From Spirogloea muscicola (taxonomy: Eukaryota > Streptophyta > Zygnematophyceae > Spirogloeales > Spirogloeaceae): DNA of 17,870 bases. The stretch covers positions 402,547-420,416 of the forward strand of contig WELB01000035.1 of NCBI GenBank assembly GCA_009602725.1. The letters run 5' to 3'. The position numbers and the translations under genes are program-made. This document shows, piece by piece, positions 9,257 to 17,132 of the stretch. Numbering within the stretch: the stretch's first letter is position 1; each line of letters starts with the position of its first letter. Under the pieces are notes generated by a model that worked only from the letters and a program-made list of their open reading frames with translations, did not search any database and was not told the origin of the DNA.

Positions 9257-10032
9257 AGGCAGCGCTGCTGGCTAGACGCCAATCTGAGCAAGACCTCCGC
9301 CACCAATTGAATGAATCGAGGCTTCATAAGCAGACTGTTGCTCGCAGTTTCGGAGCGGGACTGGTGGTAGTAGTCGTCTGAGTGGAGATCAGTTTGCAGG
9401 GTGGAACAGGAACCCTCTGTACCTTAGAGCCTGCTTCTACTGCCGTGAACCTGGCCATGTGATCAACGACTGTCCCAAGAAGAAGGCTCTGGGATCTGGT
9501 GGCAATAGTAGAAGAGGCAGAGGCAGCTGAGCTGAGAGAGGCACATTTGTCCAGACAATCTGACAATCAAATTCTGATAGCTGGCTGATTGACAGTGGAG
9601 CGTCTCACCATCTCACTTACAGGCGGGATTGGCTCCATAATTACCAATCTGTTCCGGACTTCAACATTCGTCTGGGTGATGATAGTGTGCAGCCAGCTGT
9701 GGGGAGAGGAGAAGTGAAGCTGCAAGTGCCTACTCTCCATGGCACTGAGACACAACTTCTGAAGGATGTCTATCATGCTCCTGGTTTGGCATCAAATCTC
9801 CTATCTGTATCCCAGCTCTTCGACAAGGGCTATCATGTTGCTGTTGACGGATATGTCTGTATAACCACGACATCTGGTGCTCCCATTCTGACAGGACGCA
9901 GGTCAGGAGATCTGTTTACCTTAAACGGACAGGTGCAAGTACAGGATGTGGGTATACAGAATCAGGTGCAGAAACAGATGCAGGTGCAGAAACAGATGCA
10001 GCTTCAGGGCAGCGTAAATGTTTCTGAGTCTG
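9257..10032 (+). pseudogene. Copia gag zinc knuckle and protease, inverted fragment
   Basis: On the plus strand, opposite to the rest of the element, 9432 onward encodes the CCHC knuckle CFYCREPGHVINDC followed by a basic tail. In the same frame there are stops at 9528-9530 and 9561-9563, then WLIDSGASHHLT (from 9582), the aspartic protease active-site motif, and DVYHAPGLASNLLSVSQL. The fragment ends in a Gln-rich linker and GSVNVSESD at about 10032. A frame change near 9360 separates it from a gag-like segment (LRHQLNESRLHKQTVA). It is a non-functional piece, inverted or derived from a second copy. Confidence 0.85.
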
Positions 10033-10333
10033 ATTCTGTATACCCACATCCTGTACTTGCACCTGTCCATTCAAGGTAAATAGATCTCCTGACCTGCGTC
10101 CTGTCAAAATGGGAGCAACAGATTTCGTGATTGTACAGACTCTTCCGTCCAAGGCAACATGATAGCCCTTGTCGAAGAGCTGGGACACAGGAAGGAGATT
10201 TGATGCCAAACCAGGAGCATGATAGACATCCTTCAGAAGTTGTGTCTCAGTGCCATGGAGAGTAGGCACTTGCAGCTTCACTTCTCCTTTCCCCAAAGCT
10301 GGCTGCACACTATCATCACCCAGATGAATGTTG
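9660..10333. repeat. About 300-base inverted repeat made of two copia protease copies
   Basis: The left arm (about 9662-9963, +) and the right arm (about 10034-10333, -) both encode the protease-downstream stretch with GDDSVQPA, LHGTETQLLKDVYHAPG and ILTGRRSGDLFTLNGQVQVQ. They match with a modest number of substitutions (VGRG/LGKG, AVDGY/ALDGR). The spacer is about 70 bases. A transcript through this would fold into a long, slightly imperfect duplex. Confidence 0.85.
10034..10333 (-). pseudogene. Copia protease-region fragment, minus strand
   Basis: This is the minus-strand partner of the plus-strand protease copy. It begins at NIHLGDDSVQPALGKGEV and lacks the catalytic DSGAS motif, because the sequence at 10333 switches to an inverted gag piece. 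It ends in QVQVQDVGIQNQ and low-complexity Ala/Ser/Pro residues. Confidence 0.8.
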
Positions 10334-10461
10334 ATAGGCGTTGTCAATCTGTCCCTGGCTAGTGGCATCTGGGAGTACCTCAAGGACAAGTTTGAATCGC
10401 GGGACTGACAGGGCTTACTACCTCAGCATGCGCTTGCGCGAGTGCAGAAAGGAGGAGGATG
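10333..10461 (+). pseudogene. Copia gag fragment, plus strand
   Basis: The plus strand from GATAGGCGTTGTCAATCTGT to GAAAGGAGGAGGATG repeats, inverted, the gag sequence at about 10655-10785. It contains small differences, including insertion of CGCGAG-like bases and loss of part of GAACCGCGG, and the frame is not maintained. With its partner it forms an inverted repeat with arms of about 128 bases and a spacer of about 195. Confidence 0.75.
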
Positions 10462-10935
10462 AGTCGAGCCAGCACAGATTCCACAGTCAGGTTGTCGGCA
10501 CTGACCATCTGCAATGTATCTCTAACAGTATCATACGCAGACGGGAGTCCCATAAGTATGGCCAGAACTAGGAATCGGACTGGAAACTCCTCGCCAGTGT
10601 CATGCAGCTGAAGGGCCAATGATTTTACTCTGCTTACAAATGCTTGGATTGACCCATCCTCCTCCTTTCTGCACAAGCGCATGCTGAGGTAGTAAGCCCT
10701 GTCATTTCCGCGGTTCTCAAACTTGTCCTTGAGGTACTCCCAGATGCCACTAGCCAGGGACAGATTGACAACGCCTATCACCTCTTCATCATCCAGATTT
10801 GTGGCAAGAATTGCTGAGGCTATGACATTCTCACGAGAGAAGGGCCGACAAAGCCCTCGATCAGCTGGAGGCTCTACAGCATCCCAGACATTTTGGAAAC
10901 TGAAGCAGCTTCTTCATCTTGTACTTCCAGACTAA
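10462..10935 (-). pseudogene. Copia gag (UBN2-type) segment, broken
   Basis: The minus strand encodes typical copia gag: WKYKMKKLLQF near the start, then SLASGIWEYLKDKFENRG, YYLSMRLCRKEEDGSIQAFV, HDTGEEFPVRFLVLAILMGL and YDTVRDTLQM. A one-base change near 10895 separates the first motif from the rest. The part joining gag to the zinc knuckle is missing, since sequence left of 10462 is the inverted gag piece. Bases 10936-11026 between this and the candidate LTR look like an untranslated leader. Confidence 0.85.
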
Positions 10936-11026
10936 TCAGTTGGCATCTCTGGCCAGCTTGGGAGTCAGAACAGGGAGCGAACCTAGGGAACCCCCGAGGG
11001 GTGCGCCCATAACCTAAAAACTTTCC

Positions 11027-11152
11027 TGAGCTGTGCGCTCATGTACCTGCTCCTGTACCTGTCCCTGTGTGTTGTACACAGCGTTCTCAGAGTCTGCATT
11101 CCTCCAGTCGAGCTCCTCCATTGGACGTTTGCCTTTGTCCACAGGTCCAGCA
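11027..11152 (-). repeat. 126-base direct repeat, candidate copia LTR (right)
   Basis: This is the partner of 6721-6847, upstream of gag in the element's direction. It differs by a few substitutions and one short deletion (CTGCATTCC for CTGCAAATCC). It has the same TG...CA borders on the minus strand. The bases after it toward gag (GGAAAGTTTTTAGG) do not resemble the initiator-tRNA primer site usual for copia. Confidence 0.4.
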
Positions 11153-11380
11153 GATCCCTCGTTGAGGCGGCGGCCCAGCAGATCGACCTCGTCGCAGCGG
11201 CTCAGATGCAGATGCGCTCATGGCGGCAGACAGATTCAGATCTCAGGCAGTTAGTCAGACAGCACAGGCTCCGCCCTCACCCAAGGTGGGTGGCAGCCAT
11301 GGCTAGGGCGCACGGGCGCACCGCGTGGCCTCAGATGTGGGGAATAAGCTCGACGGGTGCCCGAAGAAAAAGAAGGAAGT
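11153..11380. other. Unassigned sequence between copia block and hairpin array
   Basis: The plus strand is open here and Gln/Arg-rich, but I recognise no family and the frame runs straight into the repeats at 11381. I make no gene call. Confidence 0.3.
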
Positions 11381-11434
11381 GCTCGCCCATTGAGGATAGG
11401 GGCTGGAAAAGCCAGCCCAAAAAAAATGAACAAA
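11381..11434 (-). repeat. Hairpin unit (well preserved)
   Basis: The plus strand reads GCTCGCCCATTGAGGATAGG, then GGCTGGAAAAGCCAGCCC (hairpin 11400-11418), then an A-rich tract and ATGAACAAAG. On the minus strand this is T-rich tract, stem-loop, and tail ending ATGGGCGAGC. It follows the stop of the fragment at 11506 by about 90 bases. Confidence 0.8.
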
Positions 11435-11552
11435 GGACGAAAAGGGGGCCAGGGGAGGCGCTAAGAAAAACAAGCACAATAAGAAACAAAGCAGCTACGA
11501 ATCACTCAGTAACCCCTGCTAAGCAGCCGCACATCAGAGATGCTAGGCTCCT
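11435..11552 (-). mobile_element. 3' end of a non-LTR retroelement: last codons and 3' UTR
   Basis: The minus strand from about 11550 encodes EPSISDVRLLSRGY and then a TGA at 11508-11506. The 3' UTR continues with GTAGCTGCTTTGTTTCTTAT, CTTAGCGCCTCCCCTGGCCC and TTTGTTCATT, and ends in the hairpin at 11418-11400. The same 3' UTR words are found on + at 13862-13935 and partly at 17643-17669. The copy is truncated just upstream of the final 14 codons. Confidence 0.65.
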
Positions 11553-11598
11553 GGAAGTGGGGGCCCGAGGCCTCCCTTATCCAGGGAAAGAAGAAAGA

Positions 11599-11770
11599 GC
11601 TCGCCCATAGAGGATAGAAGAAGGCTCGCCCATAGAGAAAGAGGGGCTGGAACAGCCAGCCCAAAAAAGAATGGACAAAGGGCTGAAGAAGTGGCACTCC
11701 CAATGAAGAAGGCTCGCCCATAGAGAAAGAGGGGCTGGCAAAGCCAGCCCAAAAAGAATGGACAATGTCC
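11599..11770 (-). repeat. Tandem hairpin units downstream of the long retroelement ORF
   Basis: A partial tail (11599-11618) and two full units lie here. The first full unit has stem-loop GGGCTGGAACAGCCAGCCC at 11644-11662. The second has GGGCTGGCAAAGCCAGCCC at 11732-11750, a perfect eight-pair stem with an AAA loop. Each is preceded by GCTCGCCCATAGAGAAAGAG and followed by an A-rich tract and GAATGGACAA. The unit at 11712-11770 begins about 70 bases after the ORF stop codon at 11841, so it should be that copy's own 3' end. Confidence 0.8.
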
Positions 11771-11840
11771 AAAGCCGAAGAATGAGATGCCGAGGAAGGA
11801 CTCCTCTACTCTACCAATCACGACAACATACTAGGGAAGC

Positions 11841-13665
11841 TCAGTACCCGCGAGTGAGCAACATCAGGTCCGAGGAGCTCGAGGCAGGGAAGGAGGCACT
11901 CCGCCGAGACCCGGAGGCCGCGGCCAGAGCGCGTCCTGCGCGCGTGTGAACAGCGTGGGCAAGGGATCGCTGGAACGATACCGCCAAGCGCATGCGAAAG
12001 ACCTGGGCGAGCGACCCGGCGGCGTTGAAGCCGGGCAGCGCCCCGGGCGGACCCGACCGCCGATCAATAGCCTGACGAGCAAGCCGCTGGAGGAGATCCA
12101 GCCAGCGGCTGCCGAAGGCCCCGTGAACATCTATCGCCAGGGCCGCGAACTCATCACCGACCGGGTGATCGGCATATTTTTTCTCTTTTGCCCGGGCTGC
12201 CAGGCCGACCGCATGCCCTGCAAACGACGCCGACCTGGTGGGGTTGCCGGAGTCGTAGCTGTCCGTTGTCACCACATCAGTGATGATGCGGGGACCGCCG
12301 CTGGGCAGGATAGCGACCAGGTCGGCGCGCCGGGTGTGCGACCGGCCGTCCTCGCCCCGCAGGATGGGCATGACTGAGGAGCACTCCACCGCCACCTTGA
12401 AGCCCGCCTCTATGAACACCCCCTGCATACCATCGCGCAAAAGATCATGGGAAGCGGTCCTCTCGCCTCCGTGGGCGCAACGGAGCATGTGCGCGGCCAG
12501 CTCCGCAGGGTCGGCGTGCCGGGCGCCGCACTCGCACTGTGTGACACCTGTAAGGCAGGGAGGGAGGAGCCCCAAGAGCCGATGCACCGCCGTCCGGTAG
12601 ACCTCGTCGGGCATGGTAAGTGCGGCATAGAGTGGGAGCGCTTGGAGCCACGCCGCCGCCCCAGGGGAAGAGGCGGAGAGAAGCCGAGCACGCCCGCGAA
12701 CGTCAGACGGAGGGAGAAGCTCCACCGCCTGGTCGGAGGCCGCCTTCTCGACCAACGCCGTGAAGCGTGCCTGAGCCCGCAGGTCTGGAGTGTGGGCGAG
12801 GTGCCGGAAAGGAACAGTCTGCTCGGACATGTTGGGGTGGACCTGCAGGAGCCTGTCGCGGGCAGTGCGGAGGGCGACTTGGAAGGGGAGTTGGCCTGTC
12901 TCCACATCGGCTGCCGCCCGCTCCAGGGCGCGTTGTCCGTGCACGAGGAACCGCTGACACATGGGGGCGGCTACCTGCGCCCAGCTTCCCAGGAAGGCCG
13001 CCTCACAGACGCAGGCAACTGAGCGGCATCCCAAGCCGCCACGACTGATCGGCAGGCTGGCCTGCAGCTGCGCAGCTTGGGTGGTGAGGAACGCCGGGTG
13101 CTGCACGAGGGAGGCTGCGGCCGCCATGATGCCGGTGTCGAAGGCCTCATACGCTGCCGTCACCGCCGGTGAGGGAAGGACGGTGCGGGCCAGGTAGTGG
13201 GGCCGCTGCGCGATGCACCGGGTCAGCATGGCGGTTGCCAGCTGCATGTCGTTCAGCGTGTGCAGGCGGGCCGCCGGCCGGAGGTGGTCCTGCAGCCGCC
13301 CCTGCAGCTGCTCCGCCACGAAGGCAGGTGCGCCCAGGGGGACGCCGAGGAGAGTGAGGCCCTCGGCCGGTGTCTGGCAGCCCACGGGCAGGCCCAGGTG
13401 GGCTGGCAGGGGACCTGCCGGGGACCAGGCACAGCACTTGTCCGCCCTGATGTCCAGGCCGATCGCGCCCAGCTGCACCTGGAGGGTAGCAAAGGCTGCC
13501 ACGACGTCTGCAGGCGGTCCCACCAGAGTGGTATCATCTGCGTACGTCGGCACCAGCACGCCAGGGTGAGCCGCGACCGTTGCCTGGAGCGCGCGATGGT
13601 GTGCCAGCGCGTAGTAGAATCCAGCGAGTGGATCCCCTTGACGTGCACCCCTGGTGGAGTGGAGG
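11841..13665 (-). mobile_element. Non-LTR retrotransposon ORF: reverse transcriptase, zinc finger and endonuclease-like domain, 5'-truncated
   Basis: The minus-strand frame runs unbroken for more than 600 residues to a TGA at 11843-11841. It opens inside the reverse transcriptase: RGARQGDPLAG (fingers/palm motif) lies near 13650 and the catalytic box YADDTTLVG near 13544-13518. A thumb-like region with LPISRGGLGCRSV follows. A C-C-H-C finger (C-x-C-x12-H-x3-C) lies at 12536-12477, followed by HGGERTASHDLL. The next stretch, RRADLVAILPSGG...ITDVVTTD, resembles the spaced acidic residues of PD-(D/E)xK nucleases, with AKEKKYADHP beyond. That order (RT, CCHC, restriction-like endonuclease) is known from R2/CRE-like elements; the nuclease assignment is inference. 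RT motifs before GARQGD and any N-terminal domain are missing. Being open, it is likely a recent insertion. Confidence 0.85.
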
Positions 13666-13678
13666 GTAATGGGGGCAA

Positions 13679-13800
13679 GGGCTGCGAAAAGCCAGCCCAT
13701 TGAGGATATGGGCTGGAACAGCCAGCCCATAAATGAATGAACAAAGTCAAGAAGGGGGCGAGGCGAAGCACTGAGGAAGACAAGCACAATAAGAAGTGGG
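13679..13800 (-). repeat. 3' UTR and double hairpin abutting the RT ORF
   Basis: Two stem-loops, GGGCTGCGAAAAGCCAGCCC (13679-13698) and GGGCTGGAACAGCCAGCCC (13710-13728), lie immediately upstream, in element direction, of the reverse transcriptase ORF. Beyond them are the 3' UTR words TTCTTATTGTGCTTG and CGCCTCGCCCCCTTCTTG (minus strand). So the 3' end of one copy is joined to the truncated start of the next, in the same direction. Confidence 0.75.
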
Positions 13801-13811
13801 GGCCCGACATG

Positions 13812-13980
13812 GACATTGTCCATTCTTTTTGGGCTGGCTTTGCCAGCCCGAGGCCTCCCTTAGTAGCTGCTTTGTTTCTTCTTGTGCTTGGTTTTCTTAG
13901 CGCTTCCTGGCTCCCTTCTCGTACTTTGTCCATTCTTTTTTGGGCTGGCTGTTCCAGCCCCTATCCTCAATGGGCGAGCT
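13812..13980 (+). repeat. Two plus-oriented hairpin units with 3' UTR between them
   Basis: CATTGTCCATTCTTTTT leads into GGGCTGGCTTTGCCAGCCC (13831-13849, perfect eight-pair stem). Next comes GAGGCCTCCCTTAGTAGCTG and 3' UTR sequence matching the complement of 11435-11505. Then TTTGTCCATTCTTTTTT leads into GGGCTGGCTGTTCCAGCCC (13942-13960) and CTATCCTCAATGGGCGAGC. The orientation is opposite to the neighbouring RT ORF, so the two sets face away from each other around 13805. Confidence 0.75.
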
Positions 13981-14094
13981 CTTTCTTCTTATCCAGGGGA
14001 GGCTCTCAGGGCCCAATGAGACGGTCGGAATGGTCACCCACCCCGACCCGCCATATTCACCATATTACAATACTCAACAAGTTGCAGGCTATCG
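13981..14094. other. Unassigned sequence before the second F-box copy
   Basis: No repeat or coding match is seen after the (CTT)-rich end of the hairpin unit. Homology to the first F-box copy begins at about 14095 (GGCCGAGTCCGGCGCCACGC), matching 3171 onward. Confidence 0.4.
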
Positions 14095-14116
14095 GAGGCC
14101 GAGTCCGGCGCCACGC

Positions 14117-16266
14117 ATGGGGCGGGCAGCCGCAGCTTGGCGCCGCCGCCACCGCCTCCGCCGCCAAGAAGCAGCGCGGCGACGAGGAGCACGAGGCGGC
14201 CGCGGCGCTCATCCCGGGCCTCCCTCGCGACATCGCCGAGCACTGCATGGCGCTCGTCCCCCGAGGCCACCACCTGTGAGCGCCTGCGCTTCCAGAGCCC
14301 TCGCCTCTGGGCGCCCTACCTGCCCACCTCAGGACGCCCCGTCGTCCCTCTACTCCTCCAGCCCCTTCTGCCGTCCAGCTCTGACATCCACTTGACCGAC
14401 GCCGCTGCTGCAAGCTCCACACGATGACTGGTGTTGCCCAACCAGATATGTGCTGCCCATCACAGACCGACGGCTGAGGTGGAGGACATGACTGGAAGTA
14501 TGGTTTGCTTTCTCAGTGTCTTGGAGACTCGATGGTGTTCCTCATTGGGCTCCATACATCAACGCTCTTAGAGCGGATTGCAGCGATTACTTGTGGCATA
14601 GGCAAGAAGCCAGTAGAGGATCTCTTGCTTCGATATAGGACTGGCCATTCACAGCGGTCGGCCTTTGGAAGGGCTCCAGATTGATTAACAGGAGCGAGTC
14701 AACGTGTCAGCTTACGCATATTGCCGCTCTGTGCATCTATGGAGCAGAGAAGCTCGAGGTGTTTGCCGCTCGTGGCGGAAGCTCCTTCAGAGTGACGAGA
14801 TATACGCGTATGACTCTGAGCTTATGGCATACTCCTGTACAATGCAAAAGGTGTGCTAGTATGTGTTGGGTCTTCAAATGGTGGATGGTGGAAGCTTTGG
14901 TGTCCAATGGAACTTTGAGAATGGGATGCTAACGTGACAGTGCCCGAAAGAGACATGCGAAGGAGGAGGAGGGGCTCTATGTGGTTGGTTATGGGCGACC
15001 CAATCAGTGGCTAGCTTATGACTTCAGTAAGTACAAGTCTTGTCTAGCTCCACCTCCGTAGAAATTTTTTGATGAAGGTATAGATTGGATTCCAGTTCCT
15101 GCTTGAGTCCTTTTTGAGTCCTTCTGAGCAACATATTTTCTTAACATCATGTTGGCAAGTTACAAGTTGCTGCTGGAGAGACTAATTGGCTGCTTATGAC
15201 GATTGAGTAGATTGTTCTTGATGGTGGATCCATGTGTAGCTCTTAGGAGATGGTCTCGTTTGCCGCCTCTTCCGACAAATACAGAGATATTGCTCTTTTT
15301 CCGGGCAGCAGTTGTGAAGAGAAAATTGTATGTGATGGGTGGTCGATCAATTATTGTAGATGCGCAAGGGGTCAACAGATGTCAACCTACAGATGAGGTA
15401 TGACCATCACCTGCATATAGCATCACCATCACTAGCGATGAGGTGGTGCTTCTTCGACATTGCTTGCACTAGCTGTTAGCGTGATATCTGCTTCTTGTTT
15501 GTCTCCGCTTGGCTGATCTTTTTGTGGGTACATGCCAGTAACTTGAGGTGGAAATTTCGAGCGCAGGTCTGGATCTACGATGTGACTACCAACCATTGGG
15601 TATTAGGTGCTCCAATGCAAGTGGGACGAGCAGAATGCTTCAACGTGGTCTTGAAACATGACATCATGTGGGTGGTGGTTGGAATCCCCATGGCCTACGT
15701 CCTGCACGCCTAGTGGAAACCTTGGACTGTGCCAAGGAGGAGAGTACGTGGCAATCACTTCCGCCTACTTTGGATACCGTACAGAGACTTGTTCGTGAAG
15801 CCTTCTGCCTAAATGGGAGACTGTGGACGTTGCATACAGCGGCCAATGTTGGTGGACAAAGCCTTGGGGCTCAGATCTACAGTCCCGAGGTGAAAGAGTG
15901 GCAGCAAGGGCCCGCTTTCCTTGTTGAGGATGGTGCGTCAGCAAGTGCAGACGACACTCTCTATATTGTAGACGGGCACTGTGTTCTCCACACCTATACT
16001 CAGATCAGTGAAAAAGGCTTCGTGCAAGAGTCTTGTCGAGGTGGGTGTCAAGGAGGTCTCGGCAATTTCGCTGGGGCCAAATTAGTCGTTATTCAAGGTG
16101 ATGTACACTTAGTTGGTGGATATTACATACGTCCAAGCGATGACAGTGCTGATGAGTGCCCTGCGTACTTGCAAAAGTGGAATAGGGACAATCAACGATG
16201 GCAAGCACTGTGCCCATCCCAGGGTGCAGTACATACATTCTTGAATGTGCCACGATGACCTGTTGA
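14117..16266 (+). pseudogene. F-box/kelch gene, second copy, frameshifted
   Basis: This is homologous to 3193-5346 exon for exon: about 14117-14275, 14748-14850, 14951-15026, 15240-15397 and 15567-16266, with the same splice borders and phases. Four lesions are visible against the first copy. Four extra bases after the ATG (14117) put LIPGLPRDIAEHCMALVP out of frame with it. Exon 4 has an in-frame three-base loss. One base is missing near 15664, so VWIYDVTTNHWVLG runs to an early stop at about 15713. Another base is missing near 16210, changing the end. Conserved Trp in EEWLY is Gly (EEGLY). The rest, including ARGVCRSWRKLLQSDE, KRKLYVMGGR and LNGRLWTLHTAANVGGQ, is well preserved, so loss of function looks recent. 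Sequencing error could mimic single-base losses but is unlikely to explain all of them. Confidence 0.85.
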
Positions 16267-16720
16267 CTATCTCAGCTTCACTGATAATGAACACAGATGG
16301 AATGTCTTGCTTGTTGCCTTCCGTTCCATGTCTGGGCTCTGGCGGCCTCGCCTGGTGCATTGCTCGCTGAAGTCTTGTGAGGAGTGCTGAGTGCTTGGTG
16401 CTTTCGCATGGCGGCGTCCTCAAGACTTCGTCCAGAATTTTAGGCTGATCTTCAAAGCCACGGCATGCTGTGGAAGAGCCTCCCTTCATCGTTCTACGTT
16501 ACCCAAATTTACGCACTAGCTCTTGCCGGAACAGTGTAAAGGCTTATATTGGCCTCCCTTTCACATCATACGCACTCCTCTGTTTCAGAAGAAGCAGCTC
16601 TTCCAAATGGGGTGAGGGCTGTGAACAAAGAATTGGCATTTTCAAAAGGGGCGAGCCTGTTAACAGCCAGCCTAACAAAAAGGTGAACCTTCGTCCAGAA
16701 AAAAGTGAGCTCTTCCGAAG
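16267..16720 (+). repeat. 3' flank of the second F-box copy
   Basis: Homologous to 5347-5800, with many substitutions and small gaps, more diverged than the exons. No gene is seen. Confidence 0.7.
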
Positions 16721-16727
16721 TGGGCAA

Positions 16728-16803
16728 GGCTGTAAAACGACAGCCCAGAAACACAACTAGAAGAGCGCATCCAAATTGACTGGTGGCTGTGAGAGGCCAG
16801 CCC
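16728..16803 (-). repeat. Two hairpin units
   Basis: GGCTGTAAAACGACAGCC (16728-16745) has a perfect six-pair stem in which the last pair is T-A instead of the usual G-C. GGCTGTGAGAGGCCAGCCC (16785-16803) follows and is eroded. Beyond it AAAAGAATGCATAAGG is the complement of the T-rich CATTCTTTT arm. The second unit follows the stop codon at 16884 by about 80 bases. Confidence 0.65.
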
Positions 16804-17030
16804 AAAAGAATGCATAAGGTTTTGAGGGGCCGGATGGAGCAAAAAGCAAGAAACTAATTGCTAAGGCGGCAGCAAGGGGGCTCTCAGTAAGCTCGAGTCA
16901 GTAAGTGCAAGTAAGAGTAACTAGCAGGCGGATAGACGTCGCCCTGACGGGAACCGGAGGCAGCAGCCAAGGCGCGGCCTTCGCTTAAGTGGACGGCGAA
17001 GGCAAGGGACTTCTGCAAGGAAATGGCCAG
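16804..17030 (-). mobile_element. 3' end of a non-LTR retroelement: 44-codon C-terminus and 3' UTR
   Basis: Read on the minus strand, 17030-16887 encodes LAISLQKSLAFAVH, EGRALAAASGSRQGD and SYLHLLTRAY, then a TGA at 16886-16884. This aligns with the end of the long ORF (LAVSFQRSLAHAVHTRAGRALAAASGSRR ... LMLLTRGY, split here by me). The 3' UTR includes GGCCCCTCAAAACC and leads to the hairpin at 16803. Upstream it is cut off abruptly at 17030, where a 3' UTR-like piece begins. Confidence 0.75.
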
Positions 17031-17071
17031 AAAGCATGATAAGGTTCAAAGGGAGAGAACAAAAGACTCTT
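17031..17071 (-). repeat. 3' UTR piece shared with 5846-5882
   Basis: AAAGCATGATAAGGTTCAAA and GGGAGAGAACAAAAGAC match 5846-5882 nearly base for base. At 5846 the piece adjoins a hairpin; here it adjoins retroelement coding sequence instead. Confidence 0.7.
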
Positions 17072-17121
17072 ACTTTCTCTTTTGGGCTGGCTTTTCCAGC
17101 CCATATTATCAATGGGCGAGC
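17072..17121 (+). repeat. Plus-oriented hairpin unit
   Basis: TTACTTTCTCTTTT leads into GGGCTGGCTTTTCCAGCCC (17084-17102) and ATATTATCAATGGGCGAGC. It is intact and directly precedes retroelement coding sequence in the same orientation. Confidence 0.8.
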
Positions 17122-17132
17122 ACTTTCTCCAA

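Noticed and set aside
11506-11821. Open frames reading GWLFQP, FSMGEPSS and similar peptides through the hairpin units
   Set aside because: They recur wherever the unit occurs, in several frames and both strands, and have no family resemblance. They are translation of a repeat.
12447-13022. Plus-strand open frames opposite the retroelement ORF
   Set aside because: High-GC antisense shadows. The minus strand has the RT and zinc-finger motifs.
13831-13849. Perfect palindrome as a terminator or microRNA precursor
   Set aside because: The stem is only eight pairs, it is dispersed in many copies, and it occurs at retroelement 3' ends.
11381-13980. Spaced near-identical palindromic repeats suggesting a CRISPR array
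   Set aside because: Spacing is irregular, units lie in both orientations, spacers are themselves repeats, and the DNA is plant nuclear with spliced genes.
14681-14932. Open frame conserved in both F-box copies (FAARGGSS, RVTRYT)
   Set aside because: The same bases in another frame encode CRSWRKLLQSDE, completing the F-box with correct splice phase. The open frame is a shadow.
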